A model generated the notes under the pieces. It was not told the DNA's origin and did not search any database. It saw only the letters and a list, made by a program, of their open reading frames with translations. A stretch of DNA of 64,000 nucleotides from Rhynchopus sp. YZ270_cl-10. Its lineage: Eukaryota > Euglenozoa > Diplonemea > Diplonemida > Diplonemidae. Made by a program: the position numbers and the translations under genes. The DNA lies in assembly GCA_964035575.1 (NCBI GenBank), contig OZ037887.1, positions 372,001 to 436,000 on the forward strand, given 5' to 3'. Shown here in pieces: positions 10,767-22,531 of the stretch (positions are counted from its first letter, which is position 1; each line of letters opens with the position of its first letter).

Positions 10767-11639
10767 GTTTGTGAGTACTGTACAATGTACGTCCTGACAT
10801 GGGAAAGGATATGAAAGAGGTGTACTTTCCCCTTTTTATAAAGGTTCCTCACAGCACCGGAAGTTCATCTGGTCAAAGCTTGAGAGAGATGTGTTTTGTA
10901 CTGTGTGTGGGGGGAAAATTCGGCAAAAAAGGTGTTCCCCCCCATTTTAAGTTTTTTCATTTGAATTCTCGTTTCCCAATGCTGGTGTTCCACAAAGGGG
11001 GAAGGTGAGGGATAGACATTTCCTCAACCTTTTCCCTCTAGTTGCTAGAGTCATCCACCCTTTTTCTAACTCTTCCATTTGTGTGTGTGCTGATTGCCAG
11101 CGAGAGCTGGCCTTTCCTTTAAGTTTAATGGTACTAAATAAAAACGGGATCAGACCAAAAAGGGGCAGTTGGCTCCGCCAGTATTTTTTTTTTGTCATAT
11201 TTGCAAATTTCATCTCTCAAGTTTTTGAGTGGTTTCTGTTATGTTTTTTTGCTTCTTTTTTTTGCCTAGTTTTGCCTGCTTGCTTCCCCCCCGATAGAAA
11301 ACTACTATCTTGTTGCAAAGATGGCTAAGGTTTGAGACCTTAAGTTCATCTTATCAAATCCTTTTCTCTGCTCTTTATTCTGACCTCTCCAACTAGCAAA
11401 AGCTTACTTCTTCTATTTTGCTATTAAGGATTCTGCGAAGAAAAATTGCTGCTATCCCCTTGTGATGAGTAGGTTTAAAAATCAAACAAAACATTTTTCT
11501 CTGCTTTTGAGATTGCCCCTCTACACCTTTAGTTCCCTCCTTTCATTTTCCACAAAGCTGCAAAATGAACTCTTTTTCTACCAAACATAATCACCCCCAC
11601 TGGCACATCTTTTCTTATTCCTACGAAGCTTGCTTTAAA

Positions 11640-11754
11640 GGGGAAATAGTATTACCGGGTACGGTCGCCAATCATCCCTCAAACAGGATGATTGTGCAAT
11701 CAACGGAAAAACCTTTTTTCCTTTTACTTACCTACCGATCCTACTATTTCCCCC
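11640..11754. mobile_element. 115-bp MITE-like element, copy 1
   Basis: GGGGAAATAGTA at the left, TACTATTTCCCC at the right, with ACCGGGTACGGTCGCCAATC inside. Copy 2 lies in the SEC61 intron at 16272-16374. Here it sits just before the likely splice acceptor of the kinesin-like gene. Confidence 0.65.
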
Positions 11755-11760
11755 ACAACC

Positions 11761-11805
11761 ATCTCACCCCCTCTTCCCCCTCCTCCCACGTACCCTCCAT
11801 TGCAG
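11761..11805 (+). promoter_or_regulatory. Pyrimidine tract and AG before kinesin-like start
   Basis: CT-rich stretch ending CATTGCAG at 11805, 8 nt before the ATG at 11814. It supports 11814 as the true start although the frame is open further upstream, through a MITE copy. Confidence 0.5.
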
Positions 11806-11813
11806 AACACCAA

Positions 11814-14492
11814 ATGTGGCCTCTCTATGTCACCCTTGATGGAGAAACCACTGACGGAGAAGGTGTATGGTGCGATACAGAACTAGACCGGGCACGGGTT
11901 TTGATTAAGGAAAACGACCGTCTTCATGTGTTCAAGGTGAACGCAACTGGAGAACAGGCTACGTGCGATGTTTTGCACACAGAATTGGAGGCCTTTGGGA
12001 CGGGCAGGCACAACGGCTTATTGGTAACCTGCGGTGATGCTGTTCCAAAGGCACTGTTGAATACCATTACCGCAACGCTTGCAGAACGCCTGCCGCGTGG
12101 TGTGGTCACTTCAGCTGCTGCAGGCCATGAAGAAGCCACCGACCTCTTAGCACACGGCCATCCAACCTACCCACGCACAGCGCTCCGCAACTCACGTCTC
12201 CTCCACCGTACATTGTGCACAAAGGATGGAGTCTCCCGCATGCTTGCCCGCGCGCTGGCCAGACCACAAAGCACAGTCACCTCCTTCATCTCTGGAGAAG
12301 GAGACGCGGCGAGAAGCTTCACCTTTGTCAACCTTCCGGACACCGCCTCTCTGATGAAGGCTGGGCTAATTTTACGGAGCATCAAACGGCGTGGGGATGG
12401 GGTTGAAAACCGTTCTGGTCGGGCAACCACTTTGGGAACCCTTTTGCATGAAAACATCAAAGGACACGAGGTTTCTATGAGTGTTCTGGTGGGGCTACGG
12501 CCGAGGGGGAGCGTAGGGGGTAGCGTCGGTGCAATGCGGTTTGCGAGCGAAGTGAGCAGGCAGGCGGTGATCGCACCGTGCGATTTGGATGTGGACACTT
12601 CCTTGGAAGAAGCGGTCTCGAACCTGGCAGTGGTGAAGGCACCACCACTCCGTAAGGAGCCGCAAGAACAACTGAGCATCATCCACGACCACACCCTCTC
12701 CACTGGGCCACACCCAAGCAAAGCACGCACCGTGCCGAACACCAGCGCAATCACCACCACCGCAAGCGACGTCACCACCTCTGCAGACGACGACGCCTGG
12801 GCATGCATCCTCAGCGCAGCGAGCGACGACAACCAGGACCCAACCCACTCCCCCGTCCGCCGTCTGGTCACCCGCCTCCACAGAAAAACCGCGCAAAGCC
12901 TTCGCGAAAAGAAACGCCCCAGGACCCGCCAGAGCGACCTCGTGAACACCCCTATGGCGACCCCTACCCCAGGCAACGATGCCTCTGTCATGCTATCCTC
13001 CGAGCTTGAACTCCTCCGTGTCGAGAAGGAGAAGCAGGACACCCTCTTGACCCGTGTCACCGATGCGGCAGTGGAGGTGAAGGAAGAGAACATCCACGTT
13101 GCGTCCAGAATCCGCGACACACAACATCTGAACACACGGCTGGAATATGACCTGCGCCGCCTTCGTATGGACTACGACAAACTCCAGGGGGAGCACGTTG
13201 CGTTGATCGAACGGCTCAATGATTCTGTGCATCATACACACGACCTCGAAACGACGTTGCAACGCAGCAAGAAAAACGAGGTAGCCCGCCTGCGGGAACG
13301 CGTTGCGAATCGGACCCGATCCCCTACACGGACCACCGTGCACAAGGCTGAGGACGACGCACGACGTTGCGGGGAGCTCAAACTGGAGGTGGTCGGCCTC
13401 AAGAAGGCGAACACTGCACTACACAAACGCCTCTCCGGACATGACACGAGAGAGGTGCGGGAACGCCTTGACCAGCACCACCGCGTGTTAGAGGTGCTGC
13501 ACGAAAGGGTACGGCGTGGCGAGACAGAGGTGACCGCACTGCGAGAGGAGAACCTTACGTTGAGTGCGCAGGCGCAGAGCTTGCGACGTGAGGCGTCTCA
13601 GGCGCATGATGCACGCGATGCGCTGCTCGACGTTTTGAAGCATCGTTCTGCGCATGGAGAGGCACCGCCAAATGGCCTGTTTCACAGCATTGCTGGGTTT
13701 CTTGTGAATGCGGCGGCAGAGCTGAACGGCCGTGTTGCTGCAGCGCAGGACAGATACGCCAATACAGGGTCGCCACAACGCTCCCCGCAACCAAGCACCT
13801 TGACACGCATGCGCACCCCTGCACCAGCTGTGAAAACCTTTGCCCCGGCAGACATGGAGACCCTCCACGCAACAGGCGAAGCGGCACGTCTGTTGGATTC
13901 AACGTTGCGGGCGCTGCTCTCAGATGCGGAGGAGTCGCAGCCTGCAGATACGTTCAGTAGGTTGAAGCCTGCGATTGCCGAGGAGGTATGTCGAGTTGTT
14001 TTTATTGTTGGATTGGGTTTTTTTTAAGGATGTGCGAGGTTCTTTTTTGAAATTTTGCGAGGATTATTGCTCTTTTTGAAGGCTGTGTTGTGGAATCAGT
14101 AATAGTTATGGTGTGGGATATTTCTGGAATTAAGTTTAGGTAGCCACAAGAAGAACCCTGAGGAGAACGGGATGGACTGCACTGTCCACAGCGAGGAGAG
14201 GGTGATAGGTGGTTTTACTTTTACTGATCCTTTTTTCTTCTTCTGAGGAGAAACCCAAAACGGAAATGAAGCTTGCAAAATGAGAGTGGAGGTTTTTTTC
14301 GTAATGTTTCAAACAACACAAAAGTAAATGAATATAAAATGTTGCAAGCAAAAAGGCAAAACAATATGGTTTTCAACAGGGACCATAAAATTAAAATTCT
14401 TATCTTTCCTACAGATGGAGCGTCTGGCCATGCTCGATGCGATAGTTGACAGCGCAAAAGAACTGCACGAGAAGCTGCAGGGCTTTGAATAA
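11814..14492 (+). CDS. Kinesin-like protein with degenerate, P-loop-less motor and coiled coil, two exons
   Basis: Exons 11814-13985 and 14415-14492 (intron GTATGT...CTACAG, phase 0), 749 residues. Residues 1-250 follow a kinesin motor in outline: WPLYVTLDG as first strand, HVFKV, NGLLVTCGDAVPKALL (67-82) where a working motor has its GQTGSGKT P-loop, FTFVNLPD (169-176) in place of LVDLAGSE, and MRFASEV (241-247) matching the conserved FA-R end. With P-loop and switch II lost, ATP hydrolysis is unlikely. A low-complexity linker (about 270-390) is followed by a long coiled coil (about 394-612) and a tail. Exon 2 adds MERLAMLDAIVDSAKELHEK and a few more residues. Likely a cytoskeletal scaffold; a non-kinesin coiled-coil protein remains possible. 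Confidence 0.6.
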
Positions 14493-14901
14493 TGCGCAAT
14501 GCAATTGGGTCAGCACCCACCTCTTATGCGGGCATTGCAGATACAGCAATGCCATCCACAACCGCGCTCTTTCAAAGGTGACTTAACCACAAGCGGCTTA
14601 ACATCTTCCAAGCTTTTCTTTCTTTTTTTGTAGACCCTCCCAAGTAGACATCCCCCACCCCACCCCCCACAGCTGTTCATGCATTCACCACCACTGTACG
14701 TAGAAATGAATATCGACCCCCACCACCATTTTCTTTTTTTTTTATGTGCACTTCCAGGAAGGAATAATTCGGGTTTTTTGTTGAACCAACAGCTTTTAAA
14801 TTTCTATTTTCAAAACATCCCCTCCTCACCATCAGGGAGCCCACCCCCCCACCCCACCTCCCCTCTCCCATACACACAACCTTCCCTAAAGACATTTCAA
14901 C
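14493..14901. other. Spacer before SEC61 alpha
   Basis: Contains an H3-type module (14577-14625: GGTGACTTAACCACAAGCGG, then CTTAACATCTT) and C-rich tracts leading to the SEC61 start, where AAAG at 14891 precedes the ATG by 10 nt. No gene seen. Confidence 0.6.
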
Positions 14902-16682
14902 ATGCCTCGTCTCATTGATGGCCTAGCTCCATTGGTGGAGTTGATGCCCGAGATTGAGAAACCAAAACGCCGGCAGGACGGGACAGACAAGATGGTGTGG
15001 ACCGGGATGGCTCTTTTCATTTACCTCGTTTGCAGCCAGGTCCCTTTGGTGGGGATCAAACCGACTAACCAAGGGGACGCGCTTTACTGGATGAGGGTGA
15101 TTCTTGCCTCGAATAAGGGGACGCTGATGGAGCTGGGTATTTCGCCTATTGTAACTGCATCGATGGGGTTGCAGTTTTTTAAGGGGAGCGGGTTGATGTC
15201 TGCTGGCGATACCGCGAGAGACCGGAAGTTGGTGCAGGGCTTTGAAAAGGTTATTGCAGTGGCGGTGGCAGTGGCGAGCAGTGTGGGGTATGCATCTACT
15301 GGGGCGTACGGTGCCATCAGCACGACGTCCTTTGTTCTGATTGTCGCGCAGCTGACATTTGCCTCAATGATCTGCATCATGCTTGACGAGCTCCTGCAGA
15401 AGGGATATGGCTTCGGCTCTGCCATCTCCCTCTTCGTTGCAACAAACGTCTGTGAACAGGTTATTTGGACCGCGTTCTGCCCTCTCACCGTCAACGCCGG
15501 CCGTGGAGAAGAAATACAAGGTGCAGTCATCGCGTTTTTCCAACAGCTCGCCCACGATCCAACAAACTTCCAAGCCCTCAAGGAAACCTTCTACCGTACG
15601 CATCTGCCTAATATGAATTCTCTGGTTGCAACAGCAGTGCTGTTTTGTATTGTAAACTATGTGCAAGGGTTTTCTGTGAACGTTCCGTTGATCCACCCGA
15701 ACTCGAGGCAGACGTATCCGCAGAAGATTGCGTTGTTTTACACTTCATCGATGCCGATTGTGTTGATGTCTGCCTTTGTCTCGAATGTTGTTGTTATGTC
15801 TCAGGTGCTTTCGCAGAAGTTTGGGAGCAGTACTCTGGCGAATCTGTTTGGGGAGTGGAAGACTTCACGTACAAGGGGTAGTGTCCCGGTGGGTGGGTTT
15901 GCGTACTATGTTACGCCACCGGAGGCGTGGGAGAATGTGGTGGAGGACCCAGCGAAGGGAGTGTTCTATGTGCTGTTTGTGATTGGTGTGTGTAGTATCT
16001 TTGGCACGCTCTGGATTGGAATTAGTGGGCAGAGTCCGCGTGAGGTAGCGTCGCAGTGGCGCCAGGCAGGCCTCACAGCCAAGGGTGGTGTTTCTCTCGA
16101 GAGCATTGCGGAGAGGCACATCCCTGTTGCAGCCAGCCTCGGTGGTGCCTGTGTCGGTGCGCTCACCATTGTCGGCGACGCCATGGGCGCAGCAGGATCG
16201 GGTACAGGGATCCTCCTTGCGGTTGGTTTCCTTCATTCGTATGTGTTTTGTTTATTTTGTTCCGAAGCTTTAGGAGAAAATAGTATTACCGGGGTACGGT
16301 CGCCAATCTTCCGTTGCGGGGGGGTTGTGCAATCAATGAAACAACTTTACCCTATCGATCCTATGATTTGAGGGTAATCGTTAAATCACTCTCTGGGGGG
16401 GTTTTTTGAAAAGTCCAGTTTTAATGAGGTTTGCAAGGAGTATAGAGGAAGGGAGACTAATATCACAATTTGCAAAAGCTGTACAAAAGAAAAGAAACAA
16501 AAAAAAGGAAAAGTGGAGATTGCAACACAACCGAGGCAACTACACTCTGACAATTTATCAAAAAAAAAAAAAATCAATCAAATTATTAAACCCCGTTCAA
16601 AAAAAACCCCTTTCACCGCTACAGATATTACGAGCAGCTAGACCAAGAGAAGCTTTTGCCTCCGATGCTAAAGTTTAAGTAA
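14902..16682 (+). CDS. SEC61A: Protein transport protein SEC61 subunit alpha, two exons
   Basis: Exons 14902-16238 and 16625-16682 (intron GTATGT...CTACAG), 464 residues, the usual SEC61 alpha length. It is the pore subunit of the ER translocon that moves nascent secretory and membrane proteins across or into the membrane. Clear landmarks are the plug/TM2 region (LGISPIVTASMGLQFFKGSG), the SecY signature DELLQKGYGFGSAISLF and the cytosolic loop VNVPLIHPNSRQTYPQKIALF. Later come SQVLSQKFGSS, GGFAYYVTPPEAW and the ISGQSPREVASQWR loop. Ten hydrophobic segments fit the fold. Exon 2 supplies the short tail YYEQLDQEKLLPPMLKFK. The intron carries a second copy of the MITE found before the kinesin-like gene. 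Confidence 0.97.
16272..16374. mobile_element. MITE-like element, copy 2, inside SEC61 intron
   Basis: AATAGTATTACCGGGGTACG and GTCGCCAATC match the 11640 element closely; GATCCTATGATTT near the right end matches its right arm. The arms are less perfect than in copy 1. Confidence 0.6.
16505..16575 (+). repeat. Dispersed module H6, copy in SEC61 intron
   Basis: GTGGAGATTGCAACACAACC, GAGGCAACTACACT and ACAATTTATCAAAAAA. A close copy lies at 51915-51985; weaker relatives at 20329, 25283, 31447 and 33977. All end in an A-run. Confidence 0.6.
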
Positions 16683-16987
16683 AATGATGTACAAAAAAAA
16701 AATGTAAAAAAAAGGAAGCAGAAAAGCGTTTTGAAAAACGACAAAAAAATCTAGGCAACGATGAACGAATCTTGCAGGGGGTGCTATGGGGTGTGTTGTA
16801 TATGGGTGAACGAACGTAAAATAAAATAGGTTGGCTGTAAAAAAGCACAAAAAGAAAAAGAAAAAGAAAAAAAGAAAAGAAAACAACCCTGAGATGTATC
16901 CACCTTAAGGCAGATGCTCTTCTCAGTAATATTTACGACGGTAATGGTAAAACAAAATGACCTGGTATTATGTCAACAAAACAAAAA

Positions 16988-17039
16988 TAGTGGAGTTCAT
17001 CCTCGGGTGTCTACACAATACAACCAAGTTTTCAAAAAC
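16988..17039 (+). repeat. Dispersed hairpin H1, copy
   Basis: TAGTGGAG, TTCATCCTCGGGTGT, CTACAC, then CAACCAAGTTTTCAAAAA. The TAGTGGAG and CTACAC(TA) ends pair. Other copies: 18058, 24992, 31527, 35160 and a partial at 34056. Confidence 0.7.
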
Positions 17040-17695
17040 AAAAATCAGTTGAAGTAAGCAACGGGGACTAAGTACTGCGAGGCTTACGCTCATCTTACCA
17101 ACCTTTTTTTAAAAAACTTTGTGTACAGAACCCGTCTTCGTACAGGTGATTGTCGGCACAAAAGAACAAACAAAAATAACAAAACACACGGTCGGGTTTA
17201 CGGGTTTCAACAGTTAGCACCAAACGTTAATAGCAGTTAAAAAAAACAGTAAAAAAAGGAGAGAATTGGTTTTTTGCGAAGGCGGTGGAGACCGTCCAAA
17301 AACAAAAACAACGCAAAGATGAAAACCACTTTCTTATTTTTACATGCCATGGATCTTACCTCAGATATGGGTGAAAAAAAAATCCCTGTTTTTAAAGATT
17401 CTTAGGTGATTGTCGATTTGGCAACAAACAAAAGCTTTTTTTTTTTGAAAGAAAAACCCACGCTCCTCCACACCCCCAATAGTCGTCTACACTGATTTCA
17501 AAAATAACCTTTGATATCAGAGACAGACAAATACAATAAAAAAATGGACTATTAATTTGTTTTCCCTCTTTTTTCTTTTTTTGCTCACTGCTTTCTTCTC
17601 TTCCTCTTTGTTATTTTCTCTCTTTTTTTAATATCACAACGTTACTCCTTTATTTGTAGCACATATCAGATGTAACGAAATGGATGTAGGACAGC

Positions 17696-17786
17696 ATGGT
17701 TGGGGTGTCCACCCCCCGGTACAGCCGGTCATTGTACCAAAGGTACACTGTTCACGAGAGGGCTTTGTATTTCAACTCTACTTGTA
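17696..17786 (+). repeat. Dispersed module H4, copy
   Basis: GGTTGGGGTGTCCACCCCCC, GGTACAGCCGGTCATTGTAC and CACGAGAGGGCTTTGTATTT. The most complete H4 copy. Confidence 0.7.
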
Positions 17787-18700
17787 AGATTTGCATGCAT
17801 GCGAGGAACGTTCATCTTTTCATCGCTTCTTCGTTTTTTTTTATTCTTTTTTTACGCACACTACTTTGTGAGCGGAAAGTGTCAACGTCGTTCACTCACC
17901 CAACCATATCTCCGCAACACCACCACCCAACAGGTGATTTTTAGTGTGTGTGGAAGTGTCAACGCATCAAACAACTACAAGAAGTGGGGTGAGGGAACGA
18001 CAAAGTGACACTTTTATTTAAATAACAAGCTCGTCTGCGGTGACGTAAAAATGTTTAGTATAGTGGAGCACACTCTAGGGTGGCTACACTACTACAACCA
18101 AGTTTTCAAATAACAAGATCTCTCCTTTGAGGCAAGCTTGTGAGCATTGAGTTCCCCACTCCTTTCTCTTGCAAGGTGCACGGTGGTCCTGTTTGGATAT
18201 GATGTGACAGGCGACAGGACAAAAAACGGGGGTAATTTAATGACGCTGTCAACACCCCATCGTAACAACGTAGTGACACCTGTCAGAGCCGTACAGGACC
18301 ACCATGTGACTGTGTAAGAGGTTTTTTCCCCCCCATAATCTACAAGAGAAATTAGTGTTCTGCGTTCTGGTTGGTTGACCTGAGGGGCGTTTTTTGCACT
18401 TTTTCAACTTCTCTTATTTCTATTTTTTTTTCTTTTTTTAATATCCGACGACGAAGCACCTTTTTTCCCGCTTAGGTTCGTCTTTTTACTAAACGCTTCT
18501 ATTTTTTCTTCTTCTTTTCCTCTCTTTTGATATCCAAAGAGTTTCGACCGTTAGCCGTATCTTCTGAAGATAATTTATTCCCGGTTGTCTTCCTCCCCCC
18601 ACATCCCCTCATACTGGGAAAGATCCCCACCCCCTCCAACAAGGATAAAATAAACGGCAACGGAAAGAAATTTGTCAAACCCCACACCACACCCTACTTT

Positions 18701-18765
18701 TTTTTTTTTCTCCCTCTCTCCCCCTCTCTCCCCAACCCCCATCCTCACCATATCAAAACACCCAG
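18701..18765 (+). promoter_or_regulatory. Pyrimidine tract and AG before acyltransferase start
   Basis: A long T- and C-rich run ending CACCCAG at 18765, 64 nt before the ATG at 18830. Confidence 0.4.
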
Positions 18766-18829
18766 GGGAACCCCCCAAAACCTTGGCCCACCCATTTTTT
18801 TTTGGGGGGGTTTTTGAAAAAAAAAAATC

Positions 18830-21298
18830 ATGGGAGAATCTGACGAGATGACTCCGGTGGAGTGTCTCAGCCCGCGTAGCAGGGAGCTTGTTGAGAAGGC
18901 TCAGGCGACTTTGGAGCTTCATATCTCCCCTCATAAGGTGGAATCTGCGAAGCACATCCTACGCATGCAGACACACACCGAGGCGAGACCGATGGCGTAC
19001 CGTCTTATCAAGGCGCTGTTTCACGCGACTGTCGATATTTTCTACCATTACACGGAGGTGGTTGGACAAGAAAACATCCCACCCCCCGGTAACGGCGCCA
19101 TCCTCTGCCCAAACCACGGAAACTCTCTGACCGACGCTGTGGTCTGCGTTTCGCAAACCCCTCGCATGGTTCGGTTGACCGCGAAGGATACCCTTTTTAA
19201 CATCCCATTCTTTGGGCCATTCGTTCGTGGAGTGGGTACCGTACCGCTGCAAAGAGAGGATGAGCACAAGGAAGGCGTCGACAATAAGTCCGCTGTGACG
19301 ACGCTAAACGAAGAGCTCCTCAGCGGCCAGCTGGTCTGTCTGTTCCCAGAAGGGAGGTCGAGGTTTCATTGGAAGGTTGATGAGATTAAGTATGGCGTCG
19401 CTGCCGTCGCGTATAACACTCTGGTCATTGCGAAGGACAGAGGGCAAGATGACTATAAATTGTCTATCTGTCCATCTGCGTTCAATTATTTGAACCGAGA
19501 AAAATTCAGATCCGGGTTGGTTGTGGAGTTTGGCCCGCCAATCGTGTTGACCCCGAAGGACGATGTGATGTCCCTCCCTAAGCGCGAAGCCGTGCAGAAG
19601 CTTTCCGAAAGAGTGCAGTCTCTTATGTCATTGTCGGCATACCACGCTGAGGATTGGAACACACTGAAGATCGCGCACACTGCACGCAACATCTTCGCAC
19701 CTCTGGGAACCGCCATGACAATCGTCGAATTTGTTAACCGCACGAAGTACTGGGCCAGCGCGATTGGTGCAGTGGACCCAGCGGATCCAACACTTTTGGA
19801 GGACCTGAGTGCATACCAGGATGCCATTGAGAAGGTGGGCCTGAAGGACAGAAGAGTGCACAGACTGCCGGGATCTGCGGTGTGGATTGTGTGGAGTCTG
19901 TTGGTAAGGATGGTGCAGATCGTTCTGTTGGCGGTGCTGGTCGTGGCGGGGGTGGTGCTGTGGTCGCCGATCTTCTTCATCAGCAAGAAGCATGAGGGCA
20001 GTGTGATGAAGCGCACGAAGAAGCCCACCCACGTGGACGAGGTTGCGCAGTACAAGATGATGACCGGCGTGGTGCTGCTCCCACCCATCTGCTTGGTCGG
20101 CAGCGTGCTCCTTGTATGCTACCTGGGCTATGCGTGGTGGACCCTTGTGGTGGCCCTCCCCCTCGTGGCGCTCTACATGTGGGTCTCCATCCGCCTCATC
20201 GAAGATCTCATCTCTGCACTCAGAAGCTTCCGCTCCCTCTACATCCTGCTCGTCCTCCCTGCCAAGAAGCATGAGGAACTCAGAGAGTATGTGGTCATAT
20301 GAAAATAAAGGAGTGTAAATGATACGGTGGAGACTGTCTGTTCAATCTAAAAAAAATTATCAAAAAAAAAAAACAAGAAACAAAAATAACAATCGATGAT
20401 GTAGGCGATGACACTGAGTATTTATAGTAATTATTCGGCAGCCCTGCATTTGGCACTGTCTCTTGATTTATTTTGTTTTATGTGTGGTTCTACCTTCTAC
20501 TTTGTAACTTCATGACCCATCACCACATCACAGAATACGTGCAGGACTGCTGCCCCGTGTGGCCAAGCGTGCAAAGCTCTGTGGCGACCTCAAGCCCCCC
20601 ACACCGCAAAGACGTGGCTTCTTCTTCGAAGTCATCTCTAAGTTCGACCCACGCAGAAGGCGGAAGAAGGATTGGAACGAGGTCCTCAGGTGTGGCCACT
20701 GTCCTCCACCCCCCCTAATTCCTCTAAATACCCCAGCTAGGTTGACGCTATCTTTTTCTCTTATTTAGATGCACAGCCACGAGAGGGCACATCTCAACTT
20801 CCCAATTTTTTTCCTTTTTTCCTGCCTTCTTTTCGTTTAGAAAAGAAAGTATACGAAATAACTTTTCCCGCTTATTTCACTTAGCACACAAAACAACGGG
20901 GTGTATGGATTCAACACAGTCACACAGCATGTGTACCAACCTATGTACAGCCCTGGGATTATCCCTTTGGGCTAATTATCACTAAACCAAACATTTCAAT
21001 GGGTTTCGCTGTGGTTACCAAGAAGCACAACTTTCGATCAGTACGGTTTGTTTGCAAACAACCAGACTGTAGGTTCCGTTCAGCAGATACAGAAACGAAA
21101 CCCGAGTCGTTACATTTGCATAAACTGAACGATCAACAACTAACGGAGGTCAAGACTGTCATCCAAAAATCTGTCTATTTCCCCCCTACTCCTTACAGAC
21201 TGTACGAGGTGCTGCCAGTTGATTACAAGGCTATTGAGAAGACACGCTCTAACAGCGTTGGCAGCCTCGACCAAATGGAGACCAAGAAGGACCAATGA
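18830..21298 (+). CDS. Glycerol-3-phosphate acyltransferase (PlsC family), three exons
   Basis: Exons 18830-20286, 20534-20689 and 21199-21298; donors GTATGT and GTGTGG, acceptors CACAG and TACAG; phases agree; 570 residues. It resembles the yeast SCT1/GPT2 type, which puts the first acyl chain on glycerol-3-phosphate (or dihydroxyacetone phosphate) in the ER, the entry step of phospholipid and triacylglycerol synthesis. Both diagnostic motifs are present: NHGNSLTDA (H and D of the HX4D box, about residue 95) and LFPEGRSRFHW (about 171). Two C-terminal hydrophobic clusters (about 350-383 and 407-455) should anchor it. Exons 2 and 3 add a basic tail (REIRAGLLPRVAKRAKLC to DWNEVLRLYEVLP) ending METKKDQ. 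The exact family branch is inferred from overall layout. Confidence 0.88.
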
Positions 21299-21395
21299 GA
21301 GTACAGCTGCAAAGAGAAAAAAAAATGCTTTCTCTTCTTTGAATAGAAAGTAAATGAAGTTGATTTTTTTTTTTTGCATATTTTTTTCAAAAAAA

Positions 21396-21898
21396 CACGG
21401 GTCGGGAAAGATCTTTTGTCTTTTTTTGTCTTTTTTCGAGAATCTCGGGAGAAAAAAAAAAAAAATCAAGATTTTCAGGATTTTTGTCTTTTTTTTTCAG
21501 GATCTCTCGAGATCTTTGAGATCTTTGAAAAATCCTGAAAAAAAAAGGAAAAAAAGAGAAAAAAAGATGAAAAAGATCTTGAAAATCTTTTTTTTCTCAA
21601 AAAAAAGATAAAAAAGATTTTTGGGATTTTGAAAAATCTTTTTGGGAAAAAAAAAAAAAAAGATTTTGAAAATCTTTTTTTTTTTTTTCAAAGATTTCTC
21701 AAGATCTCGAGATTTTTCATGAAATTTCATGGATTTTTCCAGGATTTTTCAGGATTTTTTCAGGATTTTCCCAGGATTTTCAAATCTTTTCTCTTTTTTT
21801 TTTTCTCCCAAAAATCTTTTTTTTTTTTTTTTTTTCGGGAGAAGAGGATTTTTTTTCTCGAAAAAAAAAAAAAAAAAAAAGATCTTTCCCGACCCGTG
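21396..21898. mobile_element. 503-bp foldback element of almost pure A/T with GATC words
   Basis: Ends CACGGGTCGGGAAAGATCTT and AAGATCTTTCCCGACCCGTG, perfect 20-bp inverted repeats, flanked on both sides by a run of seven A. The inside is an unusual low-complexity mix of AAAGATCTT, GAAAATC and TCAGGATTTTT words on both strands, so much of the element could self-pair. No coding capacity. Confidence 0.75.
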
Positions 21899-22531
21899 AA
21901 AAAAACAAAAGCAAAACAAACAACGTGAAGAAAAAGGATAGAGAAAAGCAAGAAGAAGAGAGAGCAAAAAAAGGGCAAAATGAAGTAGAATACAAAACAA
22001 TATTTAGTTTAGGTCAGACGCGTATGATAATTACTGTGTCTCGCACCCCATGCCCATTCTCCCCCCATCCCCCCCATTGGGTAAATATTAGCCACCCAAA
22101 AGTCAAAAGCGCACTTCACTCTGAGAAAACCAGGTTAGTGTGCCGGAGCTGCTCCCCCCCAACCCACCTATGCCATATCCTGGATTTGGACTACACTAAA
22201 TCCTATCGTTTGGGTGATATCTGTGTGTCGTCTGCGTTTTTGTTTGAGTTACAGAGAGGAATAGGAGAAGGGAGCCAGGTGCATGGACGCAATGTGAGAA
22301 GAGGGGAAAAGGGGGGAAAATGGGAAGGGGGAGAATTTTTTGCATATTTTTAGGCATGGGACCCCCTCGAAGGATTATTTTGACGTTGGGTACAAGACCG
22401 TAGTCGCATGGATAAGTGCTTTGGTGATTGTAGACCACAACTTACAGCAGCGTAGGTTGTTGCCTCGTGGCTGTGGGATTTAGCAGACGGAAATGGCAAA
22501 AAAAAAAAAAAAAAAAGTAAAAAAAAAAAAA

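Larger units (their letters stand above)
7898..11813. other. 3.9-kb spacer rich in repeats
   Basis: Holds a 131-bp inverted-repeat element (8067-8197), an H4 module (8510-8590), several H3 modules, a CA microsatellite (9900-9930), a 280-bp element with a 6-bp target duplication (10095-10374), possible small exons near 10495-11333 and a MITE (11640-11754). No large frame is present. Confidence 0.7.
16683..18829. other. 2.1-kb repeat-rich spacer
   Basis: Holds an H1 module (16988-17039), H2-like pieces (17124, 17395), an H3 copy (17066-17100), an H4 copy (17696-17786), another H1 (18058-18116) and long pyrimidine runs leading to the acyltransferase start. No gene seen. Confidence 0.65.

Noticed and set aside
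11565-11813. N-terminal extension of the kinesin-like protein
   Set aside because: The stretch includes a MITE copy found elsewhere in an intron, and a likely splice acceptor lies after it at 11805.
12167-13135. 322-codon open frame on the minus strand
   Set aside because: It is the shadow of the kinesin-like gene; composition is Ser/Arg-rich with no domain, and the + frame has splice and start support.
20473-20768. Separate small genes after the acyltransferase
   Set aside because: One frame fits as exon 2 of the acyltransferase with matching phase; the others are shadows.
20999-21298. 99-codon separate gene starting MGFAVVTKKHNF
   Set aside because: Its last 32 codons are acyltransferase exon 3 after CTTACAG; the upstream part is intron.
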